Assembly (NCBI GenBank): GCA_963785125.1
Contig: CAWATU010000001.1
Location: 248,001-312,000 of the forward strand
Direction of reading: 5' to 3'
DNA from: QHXN01 sp963785125
GTDB taxonomy: Bacteria; Acidobacteriota; Blastocatellia; Pyrinomonadales; Pyrinomonadaceae
Length of the DNA stretch: 64,000 nucleotides
Shown here in pieces: positions 16,869 through 27,518 of this stretch (the first letter of the stretch is position 1; each line of letters begins with the position of its first letter). The notes under the pieces were generated by a model. It did not search any database. It had not been told where the DNA came from and saw only the letters and a list, made by a program, of their open reading frames with translations. Position numbers and translations under genes: made by a program.

Positions 16869-19800
16869 ATGCCCCTGAAGTCCGGCTCACACATGCACAG
16901 ATATATAAGAACGCAACTGCTCGCCGCGCTCGTCGCGGCGCTGGCGCTCTCCGCTCTTCTTCTGGCCGGGGGCGCGAGCGCGCAGCGCGCGACGCGTCAA
17001 GGAAACGACAACGCCTCCGGCGGCGCCAAGTCGAAGCGCGTCGTAGGCGTTCGTAGCAGCGACACCAGCAACGGTTCGCGCGTGACGATCACGGCCGACG
17101 ACACGCTCAAGGACTACTCGGCCTACCGCAGCGGCGACCGCTTCTACGTCGTGCTGCCGAAGTCCGCGGCCGGCGCGCGCGGGGGCGGCTCGGGCCGTGG
17201 CTACAGCGACATGCAGGTGCAGCAGCGCGGCGACTCGGTCGTGCTCTCCTACCGCGTTCAGCCCGGCGCGAAGCCGCGCGTCGAGCAGAAGTTCAACCGA
17301 CTCGACGTGGTCTTCGACGTGCCCGGCGACGCAGGACAGCCGCCCGCGACGAACAGCACCGCTCGCCAGCAGCAGCAACAGCAGACCCCGCCGGCCGAGA
17401 CCAGACCAACCCCTGCACAGACGAACAATCAGGCACAGGCCGCGACCAAAGCGCCCGGCGCGAACCCCACGCCCGAGCGCCGCCAGCCCACAGCCGAAGA
17501 GACGGCGAGGGCTCAGGCGGCGAACTCTGAGGCTGCCAACACGACCCAGCCCGGCGTCACGCCCGTACAGCCCGGCACGCCCGCAGACGCTGCGGCGCAG
17601 AACCCCGCAACGACTTCCGCGGAGCCAACGCCGGAGGCGGCGACGGCTGCAACGCCCGCCGTCGAGCCGCAGGTCGCGCAGGCGCAACCGCCCGCGCCGG
17701 TCGCGCCCATCACCACGAGTCAGCCCGCGGTCGGGACTCAGACCGGCAGTTCGCTCGGCACCTTCCTGATTCGGAACTGGGCGCTGGCGCTCGTCTTCGC
17801 GCTGGTCGTCGTCGGCCTCGGGCTCGTCTTCGCCGCGCGTCGCGCCACCTCGGGTGCGCCCGCGCCGGTCGAGGGATTGGATGAAGCGTCCGCCGCGAAG
17901 CTCGAAGAGCCGCGCCCCTCGCGCGCGAAGGAGGCCACGGCAAAAGCACTCAGGGACGCGTCGGCCGCCGCGCAGGCTTCCACGCTCAACGCGACGAAGA
18001 CTTCGTCCGTCATCACACCCGAACCCGTCGTCACGCCTGAACCCGTCGTCACGCCTGAACCCGTCGTCAGCAAGGCTGAGCCCGTGAGCGCGGCCGAGCC
18101 TGTAAGCGCGGCCGAGACCGTCAGCACACCCGAGGCGTCGGGCGCGGACGTGAACCCGCTCACGGCCGCTACGGCTCTCGCAGGCGGCGCGGCCGCCGCA
18201 AAGTCGAGGAAGCTGTCGAGGAAAGAGGCGAGGCAGGAGGCCAAGCGGAAGAAGAAGGGTGGGCGCGTCGAAGAGCCCGCGGACGAAGAGCAGTTTGTCG
18301 CCGCGCCGTTCGCAGAAGAGGCTTCGGCCGTCGAGCCCGTCGCCGAACAGACGCTCGTCCACGAAGAGACTCCGGTAGAAACTACTCCCGTCGAAGAGAC
18401 TGTCGTCGAAGCTCCTCCCGTCGAAGAGACCGTCCTCGAAGAAGAGCCGGCCGAAGTCGCGCAGGCCGCCACGACCGAAGAGGTCGCCGAAGTTGTGCCC
18501 GCGCCCGCGGCCGCCGAGCATTTTGTCGCGCCCGTCGTCGAGACGGCCGAGCCCGAGCAGTTTGAAGTCGCAGCGCCGAGCTTCGAGACGGCGGCGCCGG
18601 CCTTCGTCACTCCTGAAGTCGAGACCGCCGAAATCGCTCCCGTCGAGCCCGCGGCGGCCGAGCCTTCCGTCGCGGAGACGGAAGCGCCCGCGCCCGTCAC
18701 GGAGATTGAGCCGGCCTTCACGCCCGACCCCGAACGTGTGCTGGCCGAGACCCATCAACTGCTCGAAGGGCAAGATTACGACCGCGCGGTCGTCGGCTCG
18801 CGCGACGCGATGGCGCGGCAGATGATCGCTGCGGAGCTGCTCTCGGCGCTCGCCGGCCGCAACGCTTTGAAGCGTGAGCGCGCGGGCACGGCCTTCGTCG
18901 AACATGGCTACTACGACGAGACGGCGCGCGACCTGCGCGAGGCCGACGCGCCCGCGGAGCGTTCGGCTGCGGCGCGCTCGCTCGCCATCCTCGGCGACCG
19001 TAAAGCCACGCCGCTGCTCATCGCCGCGCTCGAAGACCCCGTCTCAGATGTGCGCCGCGCGGCCGTCGAAGCACTCGGAGCGCTGCGTGACCCGTCGGCC
19101 GTCGAAGCGCTCGAAGCCCTCCTCGAACGCGAGAGGACTGAGCGTAACCGCATCCCCCCGCGCGTCATCCGCACCGCCGTCGAGTCCTGCCGCGAAGGCT
19201 TCGCGCAGACTCCGGCCGCCGAAACGCAGACCGCCATCCCCGCCGTCGAGGCGAGCGCAACCGTCCCTGCCTTCGAGCCCGCGCCCGTCGAAGAGGCCGC
19301 GGGGGTTGTTGACGCGCTGCCGGCCGAAGAGCCCGCGCCCGTCGGCTTCGAACACGAAGACGAGACTGCGACGTTCGAGGTCGCAACGATTGAAACAGCC
19401 GCTGTCGAAACTGCGCCGGAGCCCTCGGCCGATACAGTCGCGCCCGAAGCGTACGGAGAGACCAACATCTCCATCACGCCCTTTGTCGATGAATCCTTCG
19501 CGGCCGAGCCGTCTATCGCGGCCGAGCCCGCGGCCGAGGCGACCGGCGAGCCGGCGCACGTCCCCGAGCCCGTCCGCGCCGAAGAGGCTTTCGAGACGAC
19601 CGCGGAGACCGCCGTCGAGCCCTTCGTCGAACACGAACGGCTGTTTGTCGATCTTGAAGAAGCGACGCCCGAGGCGCTTGAAGAGGTCGGCATCGAGCCC
19701 GCCGCCGAGCAGGTTGAGGAGGTCTCGACGGTCGAAACTCTCGAACTGCTGCCGGGAGAGTCCGGCCCGGCTCCAATGTTCGACGCGGGCGTTGACGAAG

Positions 19801-20774
19801 CCACGCGCGAGGTCGAGCCCGTCGCGGCCGACACGTCGAAAGAGTTGGCCCCGTCCGCGGGCGAGTGGTTCGACTTCGACATCAGCGAGATGGGCGGCGA
19901 GAGCCAGCCCGCGGCCGACGCGACGATGGTCGAGGCGACGCTCACGCACGAGCCATCGGCGACCGAGCCCGTCTTCGAGACCTCGTCCGGTGAGACGCTT
20001 GCGGCCCTGCCCGCCGTTGAAGAAGTCGAAGAGGTCACCCTCGTCACCGAGCCGCAGGCCGAAGTGACCCGCGACATCGAAGTCGCCGACATAACCGCAG
20101 AAGCTCCGCCCGTCGCGTACGAGCCGGAGCCCGCGCCCGTCGTACACGAGCCCGCGGCCGAGGCGCGCGAGAAGGGGCTCGCGCCCTTCGACGAGCTATC
20201 GACCGTCCCCGCTTCCATCCAGCAGCGCATCGCGAGCAGCGACGCACACGAGCGCGCCAACGCCATCGTCGAGCTGTCGCACGTGGACACGGATGAGGCG
20301 TTCCAGCAAATCTGCGCTGCCTTCGACGACCCTTCGAGGGAAGTTCGCAGCGCCGCCGCCCGCGCCCTCCACGAGTTGCGCGCCGACCGCGCCGAGTCCT
20401 TCACGCGCGCCCTGCGCGAGGCGACGCCCGAGCGCCGCCGCGAGATAGGCGCGGCCATCTCCTCTTCGGGGCTCGCCGGCGAGTCGATCTCGCAGCTCAC
20501 GGGCGAGAGCCGCGAGCGCACTTACGAGGCGTTCTCGCTCCTCTTCCTGATGGCGAAGGCGGGCGAGGTGCAGCCGCTTTTGCGCGCCATCGAGGGGCAC
20601 CCGAACAGTGAGGTGCGCCTCGCTGTCGTCAAGCTGCTCGCGCTCTCGGGGCAGAAGGAAGTCCTTCCGGCCTTCCGCCGCCTCGCCGTGCGCGGCTCGC
20701 TCCCCACGGAGGTGCGCTCGGCCGTCATGGAGGCCATCTACCAGATCAGCTCAAGCCAGCCGACGCCCGCTTAA
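16869..20774 (+). CDS. AMIN-like / transmembrane / HEAT-repeat protein B (1301 aa)
   Basis: This is a paralogue of the preceding protein with the same layout: signal peptide (about 9-39, ending GASAQ), AMIN-like domain (~55-155, RVTITADDTL, FYVVLPK, NRLDVVFDVPG), Gln/Pro/Ala linker, and membrane helix (~298-324). A very long acidic Glu/Val/Ala/Pro region (about 330-630 and 760-1115) is interrupted by HEAT repeats (~687-755). More HEAT repeats run from 1117 to the end with TYEAFSLLFL. Near base 18012 an 18-base unit encoding PVVTPE is tandemly repeated. ATG at 16869 is taken; ATG at 16893 is an alternative. It is separated from gene A by 101 bases. Function is unknown; an envelope scaffold is inferred. 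Confidence 0.75.
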   Translation: MPLKSGSHMHRYIRTQLLAALVAALALSALLLAGGASAQRATRQGNDNASGGAKSKRVVGVRSSDTSNGSRVTITADDTLKDYSAYRSGDRFYVVLPKSAAGARGGGSGRGYSDMQVQQRGDSVVLSYRVQPGAKPRVEQKFNRLDVVFDVPGDAGQPPATNSTARQQQQQQTPPAETRPTPAQTNNQAQAATKAPGANPTPERRQPTAEETARAQAANSEAANTTQPGVTPVQPGTPADAAAQNPATTSAEPTPEAATAATPAVEPQVAQAQPPAPVAPITTSQPAVGTQTGSSLGTFLIRNWALALVFALVVVGLGLVFAARRATSGAPAPVEGLDEASAAKLEEPRPSRAKEATAKALRDASAAAQASTLNATKTSSVITPEPVVTPEPVVTPEPVVSKAEPVSAAEPVSAAETVSTPEASGADVNPLTAATALAGGAAAAKSRKLSRKEARQEAKRKKKGGRVEEPADEEQFVAAPFAEEASAVEPVAEQTLVHEETPVETTPVEETVVEAPPVEETVLEEEPAEVAQAATTEEVAEVVPAPAAAEHFVAPVVETAEPEQFEVAAPSFETAAPAFVTPEVETAEIAPVEPAAAEPSVAETEAPAPVTEIEPAFTPDPERVLAETHQLLEGQDYDRAVVGSRDAMARQMIAAELLSALAGRNALKRERAGTAFVEHGYYDETARDLREADAPAERSAAARSLAILGDRKATPLLIAALEDPVSDVRRAAVEALGALRDPSAVEALEALLERERTERNRIPPRVIRTAVESCREGFAQTPAAETQTAIPAVEASATVPAFEPAPVEEAAGVVDALPAEEPAPVGFEHEDETATFEVATIETAAVETAPEPSADTVAPEAYGETNISITPFVDESFAAEPSIAAEPAAEATGEPAHVPEPVRAEEAFETTAETAVEPFVEHERLFVDLEEATPEALEEVGIEPAAEQVEEVSTVETLELLPGESGPAPMFDAGVDEATREVEPVAADTSKELAPSAGEWFDFDISEMGGESQPAADATMVEATLTHEPSATEPVFETSSGETLAALPAVEEVEEVTLVTEPQAEVTRDIEVADITAEAPPVAYEPEPAPVVHEPAAEAREKGLAPFDELSTVPASIQQRIASSDAHERANAIVELSHVDTDEAFQQICAAFDDPSREVRSAAARALHELRADRAESFTRALREATPERRREIGAAISSSGLAGESISQLTGESRERTYEAFSLLFLMAKAGEVQPLLRAIEGHPNSEVRLAVVKLLALSGQKEVLPAFRRLAVRGSLPTEVRSAVMEAIYQISSSQPTPA

Positions 20775-20806
20775 GGCGAAACGTTCGGCTGCGGTTTTCC
20801 CACTTC

Positions 20807-20847
20807 GGGCTTCGGGTTAAAGGCAAGGGGCTTTTAACCCGAAGCCC
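20807..20847. repeat. 15-bp inverted repeat before the lysozyme gene
   Basis: GGGCTTCGGGTTAAA (20807-20821) pairs with 20833-20847 around an 11-base loop. The preceding bases repeat TTCGGGC/TTCGGGT at a seven-base step. It may end transcription of the HEAT gene, though no U tract follows. Confidence 0.7.
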
Positions 20848-20869
20848 GTAACCTTATCAGGAGGAACTT

Positions 20870-21511
20870 ATGTCAAGTAACCCACCTTCGAGGCTCATGG
20901 GCATCGACGTTTCGCACTTTCAGGGCCACGTCAATTGGCAGGCGGTGAAGGCCGCCGGGTGCGACTTTGCCTTCGCCAAGGCGACCGAGGGCAACGGCGT
21001 CACAGACCCCATGTTCGCTGCCAACTGGGCTGGGATGAAGGCCGCGGGGCTCATGCGCGGCGCCTATCACTTCTACCGCGCCGAGATACCGGCCTCCGCG
21101 CAGGCCGCGCACTTCCTCTCGACCGTCCAGTTCGAGCCGGGTGACCTTCCGCCCGTCCTCGACATCGAGGTCAACGACGGCGTGACGGGCGAGCCCCTCG
21201 TCGGCGGCGTCCAGACGTGGCTCGACGCAGTCGAGCCGGTGGCCGGCGTCACGCCCATCATCTATACCAACACGCCCTTCTGGAACGCGCACTTCAACGA
21301 CCAGTTCAGTGCGTACCCGCTCTGGGTCGCGCACTACACCAACGCGCCCGCCCCCTCGCCACTGCCCGTCAGTTGGACGGTCTGGACGTTCTGGCAGTAC
21401 TCGCAGAGCCTCAACATCAATGGCGTCAACGGGGCGGCCGACCACGACTACTTCAACGGCCCGCTCACACAGCTTCAGGCGCTCGCCATCCAGCCGGCGG
21501 GCTCGCAGTAA
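20870..21511 (+). CDS. GH25-family lysozyme (muramidase)
   Basis: This 213-aa enzyme cleaves the MurNAc-GlcNAc bond of peptidoglycan. The GH25 landmarks are GIDVSHFQG (D13), the AFAKATEG strand, GAYHFYR, the catalytic pair D98/E100 in PPVLDIEVND, IIYTNTPFW, and WTFWQYSQS near the end. There is no obvious signal peptide, so export route or cytoplasmic storage is open. AGGAGGAAC stands just before the ATG. It follows two AMIN-like envelope proteins on the same strand, which would fit a cell-wall remodelling role. Confidence 0.9.
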   Translation: MSSNPPSRLMGIDVSHFQGHVNWQAVKAAGCDFAFAKATEGNGVTDPMFAANWAGMKAAGLMRGAYHFYRAEIPASAQAAHFLSTVQFEPGDLPPVLDIEVNDGVTGEPLVGGVQTWLDAVEPVAGVTPIIYTNTPFWNAHFNDQFSAYPLWVAHYTNAPAPSPLPVSWTVWTFWQYSQSLNINGVNGAADHDYFNGPLTQLQALAIQPAGSQ

Positions 21512-21517
21512 GGGCCG

Positions 21518-21590
21518 AAGGCCGATTTCGGATGCCGGATGCCGGATGTTAAAATCAGGCTTTCGACATCTGACATCCGAAATCAGCCTT
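21518..21590. repeat. Inverted repeat of GGATGCC heptads abutting the uvrB start
   Basis: The left arm (21518-21547) contains GGATGCC-GGATGCC-GGATGTT. The right arm (21564-21590) is its complement apart from G-U-type changes. The right arm ends one base before the uvrB ATG, so the structure would lie at the ribosome-binding region of uvrB mRNA. Confidence 0.75.
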
Positions 21591-21591
21591 T

Positions 21592-23580
<1,989 letters not shown>

Positions 23581-23584
23581 TGGG

Positions 23585-23690
23585 AGTAGGCAGATGGCAG
23601 TTGGCAGTTCAGAGCGCCGCTGCCAAAAACTTTGAATTAACATTTCAACGTACGTCATGCGAAGCGACTGCCTACTGCCATCTGCCTACT
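23585..23690. repeat. GGCAGTA-word inverted repeat, copy 2
   Basis: The arms 23585-23608 and 23667-23690 are complementary in 23 of 24 positions. The 58-base interior shares words with copy 3 at 48569 (ATTAA, TCAACGT, GCG-AGCGACTGCCTACTGCC at the right end), so the two are related elements. It fills the gap between uvrB and the FAD oxidase, ending ten bases before the ATG. Confidence 0.85.
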
Positions 23691-23700
23691 GTTGAAAGCG

Positions 23701-25215
23701 ATGCTGGTTAAATCAGATCAGGACGAGATTCAATCCTTCCTCGCGGACGCGAGCAACACGGCGGGCGGGCGGGCCGAGCGCGTCGTCTTTCCGGAGAGCG
23801 CGGAGGAGACGGCGCGAGCGCTGGCGGAGGCCGCGGGCGCGGGGACGCAGGTGACGGTGGCGGGCGCGGGGACGGGCATCGTGGCCGGGCGCGTGCCGTA
23901 CGGCGGCGTCGTGCTCTCGACGGCGAGGCTGAACCGCGTCGGCGAGTTCGTGCGCGGGACTTGGGGCGGAGGTTTTGCGACAGCCGGCGCGGGCGTCGTG
24001 CTGTCGGACTTTCAGCGTGAGGCGAAGGCGCGGGGCTTACTCTACCCGCCCGACCCGACCGAGGGGAGTTGTTATCTGGGCGGGACGGTGGCGACCAACG
24101 CCTCGGGCGCGCGCACGTTCAAGTACGGCCCGACCAGGCGCTACGTGCGCGCCCTTCAAGTCGCGCTCACGACCGGCGACCTTCTGGAGATTCGGCGCGG
24201 CGCGCTGTTCGTCGGTGCCGACGGGAGCGTTAACCTTCCGTTAAGCGGAGGCCGGAGCGTCGAGGCGCGGCTGCCGACGTACACGATGCCGGCGACGCGC
24301 AAGCACGCCGCCGGTTACTTCACGCGGCCGAGCATGGACTTGATCGACCTCTTCATCGGCAGCGAGGGCACGCTCGGCGTCGTCACGGAGGTCGAGCTTT
24401 CATTGCTGCCGCAGCCGGAAGGCGTCCTCTCAGGCGTCGTCTTCTTTAAGGCGGAAGAGTCTTTACTCAACTTCGTGCGTGAGGCGCGCGAGTGCTCGCT
24501 TGAAACGCGCGCAGGGTCGGGCGAGGAAATCGACGCGCGCGCGCTCGAATACTTCGACGGTGAGGCTTTGAACTTTCTGCGCGAACGCTACCCTTTGGTG
24601 CCGCGGGGGGCGGCGGGCGCGGTCTTCTTCGAGCAGGAGACTACCGAGCGGACGGAAGAGGAGTTGATGGGCAAGTGGCTTGAGCTGGTCGAAAAGCACG
24701 ACGCGCTCGCCGACGAGTCCTGGTTCGGCACGAACGAGCACGACCGCGCGGAGATGCGCGCCTTCCGCCACGCGCTGCCCGTGATGGTCAACGAGTGGCT
24801 CGCGCGGCGTGGTCAACGCAAGGTCTCGACCGACATGGCCGTGCCCGACGACAAGTTCCCCGAGATGCTCCGCTTCTACAAGGAGACGTTGCGCGCGTCG
24901 CGGCTCGCCTACGTCATCTTCGGGCACATCGGCGACAACCACGTCCACGTCAACATTCTCCCGCGCGACGATGCCGAGCAGGCCGCCGCGCGCGAGACCT
25001 ACGGCCGCTTTGTCGAGCGCGCCATCTCTTTGGGCGGCACCATCTCGGCCGAGCACGGCGTCGGCAAGATCAAGCGCGAGTATCTGCGCGCGCTCTACGG
25101 CGAGCTTGCCTTGCGCGAGATGGCCGCGCTGAAGCGCGCCTTCGACCCGGCCTGTGTCCTCGGCCGCGGTAACGTCTTCGCCGAAGAGTTCCTGCCCGCG
25201 GCGGGCGTGAGCTGA
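23701..25215 (+). CDS. FAD-binding oxidase, GlcD/D-lactate dehydrogenase type
   Basis: This 504-aa flavoprotein has an N-terminal PCMH FAD domain: VAGAGTGIVAGRVPYGG, LLYPPDPTEGSCYLGGTVATNASGAR, and IDLFIGSEGTLGVVTE. The C-terminal FAD-oxidase domain carries GHIGDNHVHVNIL and SAEHGVGKIKREYL, whose His residues bind metal or substrate. Relatives oxidise D-lactate, glycolate or other D-2-hydroxy acids. The substrate cannot be assigned. ATG at 23701 is preferred over the TTG at 23692 that touches the repeat. Confidence 0.9.
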   Translation: MLVKSDQDEIQSFLADASNTAGGRAERVVFPESAEETARALAEAAGAGTQVTVAGAGTGIVAGRVPYGGVVLSTARLNRVGEFVRGTWGGGFATAGAGVVLSDFQREAKARGLLYPPDPTEGSCYLGGTVATNASGARTFKYGPTRRYVRALQVALTTGDLLEIRRGALFVGADGSVNLPLSGGRSVEARLPTYTMPATRKHAAGYFTRPSMDLIDLFIGSEGTLGVVTEVELSLLPQPEGVLSGVVFFKAEESLLNFVREARECSLETRAGSGEEIDARALEYFDGEALNFLRERYPLVPRGAAGAVFFEQETTERTEEELMGKWLELVEKHDALADESWFGTNEHDRAEMRAFRHALPVMVNEWLARRGQRKVSTDMAVPDDKFPEMLRFYKETLRASRLAYVIFGHIGDNHVHVNILPRDDAEQAAARETYGRFVERAISLGGTISAEHGVGKIKREYLRALYGELALREMAALKRAFDPACVLGRGNVFAEEFLPAAGVS

Positions 25216-25250
25216 GTTTTCATCCGACACTTCTGCTGACGATCAAACTC

Positions 25251-25685
25251 ATGGTAGAAACTTCCGTCGGCGCACCCGTCCTGCTCTACGACGGCGTGTG
25301 CGGCTTCTGCAACAAGTCTGTGCAGTTAATACTCGACCACGACCGGCGCGGAGAGATGCGCTTCGCCGCGCTCCAGAGCGACTACGGGCAGGCGGTGATT
25401 GAAAGACATCCCGAGCTGCACGGCATCGACTCGGTCGTCTTCGTCGAAAGTCACGCGGGCGGCGAGCGCATCTACACGCGTTCGGACGCGGCGTTGAAGG
25501 TCGCGGCCTACCTCGGCGGCTTCTGGAAAATCTTCCTCGCCGCCAAAATTTTACCGAGGGGCTTGCGCGACTACTGCTACGACCTGTTCGCGCGCAACCG
25601 CTACCGGCTCTTCGGCAAGTACGACACATGCATGCTTCCGCCGCCCGAGGTGCGCTCGCGCTTTCTCGACGTTCAAAGCGGCTGA
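25251..25685 (+). CDS. DCC-family thiol-disulfide oxidoreductase-like protein (DUF393)
   Basis: This 144-aa protein is of the YuxK type. The motif is LLYDGVCGFCNKSV (D14, C17, C20), followed by ILDHDRRGEMRFAALQS and a C-terminal YDLFARNRYRLFGKYDTC segment typical of the family. The thioredoxin-like CxxC suggests a redox role, though activity is not established for most members. It lies 35 bases after the oxidase and 25 before aroC, probably in one operon. Confidence 0.9.
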   Translation: MVETSVGAPVLLYDGVCGFCNKSVQLILDHDRRGEMRFAALQSDYGQAVIERHPELHGIDSVVFVESHAGGERIYTRSDAALKVAAYLGGFWKIFLAAKILPRGLRDYCYDLFARNRYRLFGKYDTCMLPPPEVRSRFLDVQSG

Positions 25686-25710
25686 CGATTCTTTCAAGTT
25701 GAGTAGATTG

Positions 25711-26889
25711 ATGTTTCGCTTCAACACCGCCGGAGAGTCGCACGGGCGCGCGCTGGTCGCGATAGTCGAGGGTCTGCCCGCGGGTCTTCCGATAGATGTA
25801 GAGGTCGTCAACCGTGAGCTTGAGCGTCGGCAGTGGGGCTACGGCCGCGGCGGGCGGATGAAGATCGAGCGCGACCGCGTGGAGTTTCTGAGCGGCGTCC
25901 GACACGGCCGCACGCTCGGCTCGCCCGTCGCCTTGCAGATCGAGAACAGGGACTGGAAGAACTGGACGGAGATCATGTCGTCCGAGCCGCGCCCGGCCGA
26001 CGAAGAGTCGGAAGGGAAGATGCGGCGCGTGAAGCGGCCGCGCCCGGGACACGCAGACCTCGCGGGCGGTCTCAAGTACGGCGCGCGCGACCTGCGCGAC
26101 ATCCTCGAACGCGCCTCCGCGCGCGAGACGGCCGCGCGCGTCGCCTGCGGAGCCCTCGCGCGACAGATGCTCGCCGTCCTCGGCGTCGAGATTCGCAGCC
26201 ACGTCGTGCAACTCGGCGGCATCCCCTCGGCGCCGCTCGAAGTGAACTGGGAGCGCATCGGCCGCATCCCCGACGACGCGCCGCTGCGTTGTGCGGACGA
26301 AGAGGCGCAAGGCTTGATGGTCGCGCTCGTGGACGAGAAGCGGCGCGAGGGCGACACGCTCGGCGGCGTCTTCGAGGTCGTCGCCCGCGGCGTCGTCGCT
26401 GGCTTAGGCTCGCACACTTCATGGGAGGCGAAGCTCGACGGGCGTCTGGCGCGGGCGTTGATGTCGATTCCAGCGGTCAAGGCCGTCTCCATCGGCGCGG
26501 GCGTCGAGGCCGCTTCCTTGCCCGGCTCGCAGGTACACGACGAGATCGGCTACGACGAAGAGGGACGCACGTTCACGCGCCCGACGAACCGCGCTGGCGG
26601 GCTTGAGGGCGGCATCACGAACGGCGAGGAGTTGCGCGTGCGCGGCTTTCTCAAGCCCATCTCGACGCTCCGGCGCGCGCTCCGCTCCGTGGACATCGAG
26701 ACGAAGGCCGAAGAGTCCGCCGCCTTCGAGCGTTCCGACGTGACGGCCGTCCCCGCGGCCGGCGTCATCGGCGAGGCGATGGTCGCGCTCACGCTCGCCG
26801 AAGCGGCGCGCGAGAAGTTCGGCGGCGACCACGTCGAAGAGATGCGACGTAATTTCGACTCGTACTGCAAGCAGGTTCGTGAATACTGA
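25711..26889 (+). CDS. aroC: Chorismate synthase
   Basis: AroC converts EPSP to chorismate with reduced FMN, the last step of the shikimate pathway. The start at ATG 25711 gives the canonical MFRFNTAGESHG; a TTG at 25699 is rejected. Signatures are GYGRGGRM, FLSGVRHGRTLGSPV, the RPGHADLAGGLKYGARDLRDILERASARETAARV block and GGLEGGITNGEEL. Length of 392 is normal. The TGATG junction with the next gene implies coupled translation. Confidence 0.97.
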   Translation: MFRFNTAGESHGRALVAIVEGLPAGLPIDVEVVNRELERRQWGYGRGGRMKIERDRVEFLSGVRHGRTLGSPVALQIENRDWKNWTEIMSSEPRPADEESEGKMRRVKRPRPGHADLAGGLKYGARDLRDILERASARETAARVACGALARQMLAVLGVEIRSHVVQLGGIPSAPLEVNWERIGRIPDDAPLRCADEEAQGLMVALVDEKRREGDTLGGVFEVVARGVVAGLGSHTSWEAKLDGRLARALMSIPAVKAVSIGAGVEAASLPGSQVHDEIGYDEEGRTFTRPTNRAGGLEGGITNGEELRVRGFLKPISTLRRALRSVDIETKAEESAAFERSDVTAVPAAGVIGEAMVALTLAEAAREKFGGDHVEEMRRNFDSYCKQVREY

Positions 26890-27509
26890 TGGGTCTCTCT
26901 GACATCGAGCAGATACTGACACGGCTCTCCGCGGACGAGGAGCTGCGGGCGCGGTTCGTCGAGAACCCTTTCGCGCTCGGGCGCGAGCTGGGGCTGACGC
27001 CTTCGGGGACGCGCCAGCTCAGGCGCGAGGCCGCGGAGCGCTACGACTCGTTCGCCGCCACGCCGCACGAGCGGCGCTTCGTGCAGGTCAACAAACTGCT
27101 CCCGCTCACGCACCGCGTTCTGCGCGACCGCTTCACGAACTACTTCGACCGCTACGTCGCCGAGCACGGGGCGCCGGCCGTCTCGCGCCTGTTCGGCGAC
27201 GTGCTCCTCTTCGCCGAGTATCTTGAGGAGAAGCTGAAAGAGGACTACCTCGGCTCGGGTTGGACGCTCGACCTTCTGCGCTTCGAGAAGTCTCGCGTGA
27301 AGGCAGCCGACCCCGACCGCCGCCTCGTCGTCCAGACCTTCCGCCACGACATCAGCCGCCTCGTGCGCGGTTTCGCGCGCAAGGATAAAGAGGCGTTGCT
27401 CGAAGTCGTCGTCCGCCGCTCGGTCGCCGTCTGGTGGCGGCGCCGTCCGCGCGATCCCATTCGTTACGCAGTCTTCGCCGCGCCGAAGCTCTTCGGCCGG
27501 GGCCGCTAA
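26889..27509 (+). CDS. Hypothetical helical protein, LigA-like N-terminus
   Basis: I do not recognise this 206-aa protein. Its first ~42 residues (LSDIEQILTRLSADEELRA, then FVENPFALGRELGLTP) have the pattern of the short LigA-like/Nif11-like helical module seen in some dioxygenase subunits and RiPP leaders. The rest is helical and basic, with VSRLFGDVLLFAEYLEE followed by a DLLRFEK stretch reminiscent of HvfC-type partner proteins. Both comparisons are weak inference. The ATG overlaps the aroC stop by one base, and a DinB-type gene follows after 9 bases. No Cys-rich core peptide is present. Confidence 0.6.
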   Translation: MGLSDIEQILTRLSADEELRARFVENPFALGRELGLTPSGTRQLRREAAERYDSFAATPHERRFVQVNKLLPLTHRVLRDRFTNYFDRYVAEHGAPAVSRLFGDVLLFAEYLEEKLKEDYLGSGWTLDLLRFEKSRVKAADPDRRLVVQTFRHDISRLVRGFARKDKEALLEVVVRRSVAVWWRRRPRDPIRYAVFAAPKLFGRGR

Positions 27510-27518
27510 AGGAGACTT

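Noticed and set aside
18000..18075. CRISPR-like or regulatory repeat in the 18-base tandem
   Set aside because: The repeat is in frame and encodes PVVTPE inside a low-complexity linker.
18911..20521. Ser-rich minus-strand frame of 536 codons opposite the HEAT protein
   Set aside because: Its Ser/Ala/Thr composition is the mirror of the Glu/Val/Ala codons on the plus strand.
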